From contig NC_058189.1 in assembly GCF_907165205.1 (NCBI RefSeq), forward strand, positions 49,998,270 to 50,062,269: 64,000 bases of DNA, read 5' to 3'. The position numbers and the translations under genes are program-made. Below are positions 56,943-64,000 of this stretch, one piece after another. Under the pieces are notes generated by a model that was given only the letters and a program-made list of their open reading frames with translations, was not told the origin of the DNA and did not search any database. Within the stretch, counting starts at the first letter, position 1; every line of letters starts with the position of its first letter. This DNA is from Coccinella septempunctata (taxonomy: Eukaryota > Arthropoda > Insecta > Coleoptera > Coccinellidae).

Positions 56943-58217
56943 TGGGGATATGGGATCAGTTTCTTTTTCCCACTGTAGAGGTATAGCGCTGTTTAAAATT
57001 TGGCAGAGCATTGTCAATTGATCTTTGAAAATAATTTGAATACTTTCCTACGACTTACGAAAATTTTGAATTTATAATCGGTTATTGGTGTTTGAAAATG
57101 TATTAGTTTCGAGAAAGGGTGTACAACATTCATTCATTCAACATTTCGTTCAGTTTTCTGTAAGGACAATCAAGAACTACAAGAATTCAGTGTTGTTGGA
57201 ATTTGAGGGAGAACCAAATCAGATGAAGGAACATTCGGGACGGATATAGCTAAGTTTAATGGCAACTTCAGCAATATTTCTAAGGAACTGTATTGGAAAT
57301 ACATAATATGATGTGAGCATGTATTAAGAAACAGAAATACATGAATCTATTCGACTCTTGCCTTCAAATATTCTTCACAAGCGTGCGCGTTCAACCTTTT
57401 TCCCGCACGCATTCCAAGTTGCAAAGAGTCACTTTCCCAAAACGTGCGGGAAAAACGCCTGCTATTTCTTTCCCGCACGCATTTGCGTGCGGGAATGGAT
57501 TAGCAGGGGTTTTTCCCGCACGCAAATATTATAGAGTAAATTAAATTCTATCATATTTCTATGCATAGAACGTCAACGATGAGAAACCCATAGTAATGAC
57601 ATGCAGAATTACGTCTGTCATTATATATGAATTAATCAAATGAGATATGATCTGTTTCGTGAAATGGATATATTTATATATTTCAAGCGCTTGTAGAAAA
57701 AATATTGTTCCTAACTCTTGCGTAAAGTGTCTTGCCCGCACTCAACTGCTTACCCGAACTCTGCTTCGCATCGTTCGGGCAACGGCAGTTTCGTGCGGGC
57801 AAGTATCACTTTCCGCACTTGATAGGAAAATAACTATTCCGTCAACTGAATAAATTGGATATTTGACCAATCAACTGTGTTTTATTGAAATCATATTGAA
57901 TTACCCTCCTCATGAATTCAATTTGTCAAACGGAAATTATCTTGAAGAAGAATAGTAAATACTCCTTCGAAACCTTCAATAGTGTTGAAATATTGGGAGA
58001 TTTGTTTTTACAACGAAAATTACACTATAAATAACTAATATTCCTTAACAGCTGACAAAATGGGCCAGTTCATATTTTGAACTCGTTGATCGATATTCGA
58101 TATCAACGCAAAACAAAATAAAACGAGAGAGTATCATTGGACTTTCTTTGGCAGAACAAGGATAGAACGAAGCAAATGACATGGTGGCGCCGCCACGAAA
58201 CTGATCCCATATCCCCA
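56943..58217 (-). mobile_element. R2b: inverted-ended element interrupted by Q2
   Basis: TGGGGATATGGGATCAGTTTC (56943) and its exact reverse complement (ending 58217) form 20-21 base terminal repeats. The body is the reverse complement of R2a at 44865-45590. Q2 lies within it. No target duplication or ORF is evident. Confidence 0.7.
57377..57838 (-). repeat. Q2: inverted copy of Q1
   Basis: Matches Q1 over its full 462 bases with few differences and carries the same CCCGCAC motifs. It is inserted in R2b; R2a is unoccupied at the matching place (about 45093-45120). Confidence 0.75.
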
Positions 58218-59630
58218 ATTTTTTTATCTAGGCCGAATAGAAAAAAATGGTAAATAAAAAAAGTGTTTCTTTTGAACTCACAAATTGACTGTTGAAATAA
58301 ATGTACAATTCAGTCTTTCTCTCTCTGTTTTTGAGCGGCCTGACGAGATAATAGATTCAAAAAAAGGATGAAAATTATGCTGGTAATAGAAGGTTTACCC
58401 TAACATAGACGAATACATACGAGATTGTGCATATTGGGCTTGTTTCTATGTTTTCTTTATTGTTGCTTGCTTATTCTTGATTTTATTATTTATATTGTTG
58501 TAGAATTAATGATTTAGATTTATTGTGTTTGTGATAAATTACTATTTGACTTGTCATATACATTTTTTCATATGTTTCAAAGGACTAACAAACATTATTA
58601 TTAATCGAGTTGTTGAGTACTGATATGAATTGATATGCGAAATTTGATAGTGATTTTCTCAGAAACTGTAGGCCAGCCGATCGTAAGCACTTGATCGGTA
58701 TTTCTGAAAATATTGTAAATTTCAATACATACATTTTCAATACAATACTTACAATATTGTAAATATTTTTTTCTGGGAACAAAGCAGCTTTCGGCTTTTA
58801 GAAACCGGATAGGTGACTGCTATGGTTATAAATTCGAACAAGCACTTAAATACTCCTGAGTTTAGGTTGTTGCTTACAATATTTTTTCTCCATTCCGCTC
58901 GTCCTGAAAAATTTGTTTTTTTGGCTTGCACTCAGCGACATGGAAATCGGAACATCAAGATGAATTAGATTTCTTGACTGGACCGTTCAACTCCTAAGGA
59001 AAACGGATATTAATCCTTTCCAACAGTTAAATTTTCCTCAGAGGGTTCTTTAATGGCTACGAAATAAAAGAAGAAATTAGTTTACGCCCGAACTCGAATA
59101 AACGCTGTTAATTGAGACATTTTGCTACCTACGTTTCGCTAGAAGGCATCCTTACCGATTAACTTTGAAAACAATGGATTCAGCCCATTGTTTTCAAATG
59201 CTACTAAATTAATTGGAAGAAAAATAACGGGACGTTGTGAGTGAAAGTAGTCGAAATCTCGCTCCCTTACCAATTTCACACCAGAGGAGGTTTCATGTAT
59301 AGATACTATATACTATATATATTATAAGTATCTGGAATTTATTATTTTTCATAATTTTAATATATTCATATTTCGTAATACTCTAAGAAAAAAGTAATGT
59401 ATGAAATAGATTGGGCAGATAGTTGGCTATGGCCAAATTGCATGGCAACACTATTTGTCAAATATTGTTGATTGTCAACTGGTATACAATTCATGAAATA
59501 ATGTCGCAACTAAAAAAAAAAAACAGGTAGAATATGTCTAAAGATAAGTTTTTCGAAAAGTTAAAAAATCAGTGCAATGAGGGCTACCGCGTGTGAATTC
59601 GTGGTGATTAATATTAAGTTTATGGTCTCT
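58218..59630. other. Fragment of family S, otherwise featureless
   Basis: 58225-58330 resembles the end of family S (AAAGTGTTTCTTTTGA). The remainder is AT-rich with no supported gene. Confidence 0.45.
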
Positions 59631-59654
59631 ATATATATATATATATATATATAT
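59631..59654 (+). repeat. (AT)12 microsatellite
   Basis: Twelve uninterrupted AT units. Confidence 0.95.
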
Positions 59655-60398
59655 CTATTATACTTATATCTTGATATTTCGTGTTTGTATAAGTAAATAG
59701 GATGAATATTTTGTTCTTATTTTCTAACTCAAGAATTGAAAATATACCAAATAATTACAATTGAGCTTTGTTTTTTCCGGATAATTTGTCGACAGACTAT
59801 AGATTACGGTTGTTGACGTTCACCAACCTGCGAAATAATTTGTTTGGTTCATGAAATAATCATCCGGCAGAAAATGGAGTTTGATGAAAAATTGGGACAA
59901 ATGGATGAGTAATTTGATCGAAAGAGGATATCGAACCCTATCAATCTCCGATATGATGTTGCGTTCATCCAATTTGGAGATACACGTTCCACAAAACACC
60001 TGGGTATTTCATATTATTTCGGATTTCCACAAATACCGTACTTTCGATAAAAATGCACGGTGGTTTTTTTTTCTAATTTCATTTCCATTCTGCATTGATT
60101 GGTTGTTTATTCGCTATGCAAGTATTAGTCCGGGAGGTGGTGTCACTTTTTTATTAGTGATTTATCTGCAACTCAAATGTGATTAATTAGAGAGTTCCAC
60201 TATTACTGTCAGAGACAACCTGTTGTTGTCTCTGATTACTGTACTCGAAATCGAAAGTCAGCGCGACCGTGGTGGACGTGGGCGTGGGAGGCGGTGGAAC
60301 TCGCCGGAAAAATCTCAAAAAAAAGTGATTGATCTCCACGTGAAACTTTGTAATAATGTAAATTATTCATTATTATGAGTGAAAATGGACGTCAGTCA
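59655..60398. other. No gene; one small hairpin
   Basis: A 101-codon plus frame at 59881-60186 has no recognisable domain. CAGAGACAAC and GTTGTCTCTG (about 60210-60234) form a hairpin. From about 60240 the sequence becomes GC-richer, leading into the arm at 60399. Confidence 0.4.
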
Positions 60399-60724
60399 CT
60401 TTCCCGATGGTGGAAACATCGTCAGTCAGGCGGTTGAAGTGGTCGGAAAAATCTGAAAATTGACAAATGACCCATCTTCACTTGAAATTTCGAAAAATGA
60501 TTATTTTAATCAAATTCAACGTAAACATGGACGTCAGTCACGTTTATTGTGGTGGATTCTGCGTCAGTCAGGCTTCCAAAGTCAAGGGCAGTGACCAGCT
60601 TCCTTTGGCACGCTGCACCTTATGCAGTTCGAATGACGCATATTCCACCGGCATCGTGCTGGCTGACGATTATTTATCGAGTGTACATAACAATTACTTG
60701 TTTATACAGGGTGTTTCATCATAA
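60399..60724 (+). repeat. Left arm of a 3.3-kb-span inverted pair
   Basis: It is almost identical to the reverse complement of 63727-64000 (for example GACGTCAGTCACGTTTATTG and TGACCAGCTTCCTTTGGC). Unlike the right copy it has about 55 extra bases near 60451-60505. It contains CGTCAGTCA motifs in several places. It ends with TACAGGGTGTTTCATC, a mariner-like terminus. Confidence 0.8.
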
Positions 60725-61282
60725 ATTGGACAAACATATATAGAGGGTAAATGACACCGGGAGAATCACTTTTGCCTTATGACATATGCCCCGTTTTCGA
60801 CGCATAAGCGAGAAATAAGGTGTTCAACGTCGTATTTGAGCAATATTCTATTGAGTGTGCTCAGTTACGTATAAACCACAAAGTAACGGTTTCTGGTCAC
60901 ATCGGAGTATTTTTGAGTGCGCAATTCAGAAAAGATGAAGAAATCTGAAAAAAAATTTCAAAATGGCGGAAAACCTTCGATGTTCGTGATTTTTTTTTTT
61001 GGTTTCCAAATTGAATTTCATTTTCTGAATGAACACAATTTTCGAACAATTTCCTTGTAGTTTCCTACAATCAGGAAACATTTCAACAATTTCGAGTTTT
61101 CATTTCTTAGAAACGCGTCATAAGGCTTATATTCCAACTTCGGTCACGTGATTCATATCGTCCGATTTTCAGGTAGTTTCGTATTCTTCCCTTCCCTTGT
61201 AAATTCATCCTCAATTGTCTTGTTTATATCCACCTGAACATCGGAAAATACAGGAAATGCTCTGATTTTCATGGGTACGAAA
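60725..61282. other. No recognised gene
   Basis: Lies between the left arm and the hAT-type element. The last eight bases, GTACGAAA, are the left target duplication. Confidence 0.4.
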
Positions 61283-63406
61283 CAGTGGCGGATTTACATA
61301 TTTGCCGCCAGTAGGCCATTCAAATTTTGCCGCCCTTACCATAATTATTTAGTTCAAAATATTAATGACAATTTTTCTGTCAGTGAAAATGTAACTTAGA
61401 GATTTGTACACGTTGGTCCTAATAACTACTCATAATAATTATTGTGACCTAGGGAATCGATGTGTCAGTTCCCGAGTTTCCAGATCATTTTTACAACACA
61501 ACGATTGATTTTGATTTTGATTTTGATCCATTCTTAATAAATAAGGTCTCTTGTAGTTTATTGGAAAAATTCGCGGTTTTTCAGGAAAAGACCGTAAACA
61601 AAGTGCACGTCGAATATTTCTGCGTTTGTGCATACAATCATCTTGATTAGTCTATTTGACAAAAATCTCAAGATGATTTTTCGAGAATGGATTAAGTTAT
61701 CCAAAGTTAATTTTTCATTATAAAATATGAATATCAAAAAAGTTTCTTGCGAAGCAAGGATCAGGAATGGATTTTTCTACCCCTTTCTATTATAGACGAA
61801 CAGAACCAAAATTTTTTTAATGCCTTCCCGCCCTTATAAAATATCTGCTTGATTTAATACGTGAATGTTTATTAATTTTCAATAAAAAAAAAACAAAAAC
61901 CGCTTTTCGAACGCCATCTTTAGGGGGCTGTAACTAGGCAGGGACACAAAAAAAAGACCTTCTCTAAAATTCATATTATTATCTGTATTATATGGCCACA
62001 ATCTAACTGACGATGACAATAAAATAGGAATGTAAGTCATAAAAGTCTCACCTCGGGTTTCATATTGATCAGGGAATCAACGCTTGATTGACCAACAGAA
62101 GATGTCAATTTGTTTTCAATCGATAAATTATGTTCATACGTCCATTAAATTATTCTCAATTGCTACTCGTTCAATATATTCAGCAAAGAAAAGGTTTCAG
62201 TTTTAGAAATCAAGCGTTGATCGCACAATCAAAGTTTTATGAAACCCGCTGTGAAAATATCTTTCTTCGTCATACGAAATTTTGTTTAGTTATGACTTCA
62301 TACACAAAACAGCCAAAGCGTTCAGCTTTTCTTGGCTTAATATGGTTCTTAGGTACCTAACTTTTCACCTTTTTCAAGCAAAAAAAGCTTCTCTCACCCG
62401 AACAATTAGTCGCAGGTGTATACAGGGTGGGCAAAATTCTTTGTCTACTGATGGAAACTCGAGAAATATGGAAGCTAGAAGAAAACGGATGACACATTCT
62501 CGAGCTCTTTTTCAGAGAAACAAAGAATGGTGAAAACCGTTTTTGAGTTATTAGCCAAAAAAATGAAATTTTGACGATTTCGAAAAGTTCTCATAAGTTT
62601 TTTGTCTTTGAAGTTATAGATCTGAAACTTGAACCTTCTACAGACCCTTTTTTACGTAGAATTCACTGACGAGCACCAAAAATTTTTTTATTTCGAAACA
62701 TTAGGCGAACTTTCGTTTTTTTTTAATGCAAACTTTCATTGAATTTGTTATTTGTGAGTTGGAAAAAAAGATTCTGTCAGTAGAATCTACGTATAAAAGT
62801 GACTAAGAAGGTAAGTTTCAGATATGTAACTTCAAACACAAAAAAGCTATGAGAACTTTTCGAATTCGTCAAAATCCAAATTTTTGATTATAACTCAAAA
62901 CCTAGAAATGATAGGCCGGGTCTGTTTCCAGGTTTGGATTAGTCATGTAAAAAGAGCTGGAGAATGTGGAATCCGTTTTTTTTCTAGCTGCGATAGTTCT
63001 CGAGATCATCTCAGTAGACAACCAATTTTGCTCACCTTGTAAATAGAGCTATAGATACGAACTTCTGGACAAACATTTCTTGAATTGTGTTTTCGTAGGA
63101 ACCGAAGAAACACATCGCAACGATTCAGAATCTGGCTTCACCAAAATTTTTCACCTTCACGAAGTTTCAGTATAGAGTCCAAAGCGGCCGAAATAAGAGT
63201 GAAACAGGAAAATAGTAATGTATTTGGTCAGTTTTTTTTTATAATTAGGGAAAATCAGATGTAGATAGATATTAAAATATCTATGAAATACAAGTATTTC
63301 AGTTTCTATAATTCGTGCTAACAAAATTGTCCCCAAATTTGCCGCCCCCTGAAATCTGCCGCCCTAGGCTGCAGCCTACTCAGCCTCTATGGTAAATCCG
63401 CCACTG
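61283..63406. mobile_element. hAT-type element, non-autonomous, 2.1 kb
   Basis: An exact 8-bp duplication GTACGAAA (61275-61282, 63407-63414) flanks inverted ends CAGTGGCGGATTTAC and GTAAATCCGCCACTG. Subterminal TTGCCGCC repeats occur at both ends. CAGTGGCGGAT-type TIRs with 8-bp duplications are characteristic of hAT. No transposase frame is recognisable. A mariner-type MITE is nested inside. Confidence 0.88.
62421..63041. mobile_element. Mariner-type MITE nested in the hAT element
   Basis: The ends TACAGGGTGGGCAAAATTC and TTTTGCTCACCTTGTA are inverted, followed by GTCTACTG/CAGTAGAC and longer diverged arms. TA is at the borders. Confidence 0.8.
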
Positions 63407-63419
63407 GTACGAAACATGA

Positions 63420-63726
63420 CACACTGATACCATAGCCTTCCCCAGGCATCATACAGTTAAATATGAGTCCCCACCGAGTTATATAGGTATCAAATTATAT
63501 AACAATTTGCCCAATCGCTTGAAATCAATGAGTGGAAAATCTTTCAAGAGAGAAGTTGAGTTCCTTTCAACTAACAGGTGTTACTATAGTGTGGAGGAGT
63601 TCCTTAAGGACTCCATTTGTTGAATTTGTTATTTTTTTTTTCTCTTGTATTTGTCATAATATAAGACTTGTCCTATACATTTCTTAACGGTCCAAAAGGA
63701 TCAATGAATTTTATTTATTTATTTAT
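63420..63726 (+). pseudogene. 3' end of a CR1/Jockey-group retrotransposon
   Basis: The frame ending TGA at about 63622 reads YIGIKLYNNLPNRLKSMSGK then CYYSVEEFLKD, the standard C-terminus of this group's reverse transcriptase. A 3' UTR ends in TTTATTTATTTATAT at about 63710. No upstream RT motifs are readable, so it is a truncated copy. Confidence 0.72.
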
Positions 63727-64000
63727 ATGATGAAACACTCTTTATAAACAAGTAATTGTTATGTACACTCGATAAATAATCGTCAGCCGGCACGATGCCG
63801 GTGGAATATGCGTCATTCGAACTGCATAAGGTGCAGCGCGCCAAAGGAAGCTGGTCACTGCCCTTGACTTTGGACCTGACTGACGCAGAATCCACCACAA
63901 TAAACGTGACTGACGTCCATTTTTACGTTGAATTTGATTAAAATCAAATTCCGACCACTTCAAACGCCTGACTGACGATGTTTCCACCATCGGGAACGTG
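63727..64000 (-). repeat. Right arm of inverted pair, cut by the window end
   Basis: Reverse complement of 60399-60724 with very few changes and one 55-base deletion. It begins exactly after the retrotransposon 3' tail and continues past 64000. Confidence 0.8.

Noticed and set aside
59881..60186. 101-codon plus frame
   Set aside because: No recognisable domain, low-complexity aromatic-rich tail, no splice context; chance is likely.
1..64000. CRISPR arrays, operons or bacterial-type systems
   Set aside because: There are no spaced direct-repeat arrays, ribosome-binding sites or gene clusters. The window is eukaryotic repeat DNA.

Overview
The window is eukaryotic, AT-rich, and almost entirely built from transposable elements. 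Jockey-clade and CR1-like non-LTR retrotransposons, Tc1/mariner-type elements ending in TACAGGGTG, hAT-type insertions with 8-bp target duplications, a piggyBac-type TTAA insertion and 3-bp TTA-target (PIF/Harbinger-like) miniature elements together suggest an arthropod, most likely an insect. Species and order cannot be fixed from the sequence. I see no complete host gene. The best host-gene candidate is one open, GC-richer stretch at about 13.3-13.84 kb.

Region 0.4-13.2 kb is a nest of elements within elements. A roughly 450-bp TTA-flanked MITE (W1, outer ends 426 and 10986) carries two near-full-length Jockey elements inserted head to head. Element A (minus, 564-5463) has intact ORF1 and ORF2. 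Element B (plus, about 5597-10397) has an intact ORF2 and an ORF1 with a frameshifted 3' end. W1 also carries a second, inverted copy of itself (W2). W2 preserves the empty site of both Jockey insertions. Directly to the right, a mariner-type foldback element (X) is interrupted by a GC-rich palindrome (Y2), itself interrupted by a 1.7-kb TTA-flanked element (Z) with remnants of a MADF/BESS-type ORF. Z in turn contains a 452-bp insertion with 59-bp inverted repeats, a 13-bp flanking duplication and a tRNA-like gene.

Region 13.3-35 kb holds the candidate host exon, several mariner-type MITEs (14.2, 16.1, 20.7, 22.0, 24.3, 30.6 and 31.1 kb), a 5'-truncated CR1-like retrotransposon (16.9-19.9 kb), a decayed Jockey copy (27.4-28.2 kb) and two broken Tc1/mariner transposase genes (29.2 and 34.4 kb). 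Much of 24.8-30.5 kb is featureless AT-rich DNA.

Region 36-51 kb contains two copies of a 1.1-kb repeat (RepA), one split by X. It also has three X copies with remnants of a transposase N-terminus, a short THAP-type exon inside an inverted-repeat element (38 kb), a piggyBac-type MITE and a CR1-like RT fragment.

Region 52-64 kb contains an 8-bp-TSD inverted-repeat element, further foldback elements, and two nearly identical copies of a CCCGCAC-rich repeat in opposite orientation. It also has an 8-bp-TSD hAT-type element (61283-63406) inserted next to or within a CR1-like 3' end, and a pair of inverted arms that runs off the right edge of the window. All family names come from reading the sequence; no database search was run.
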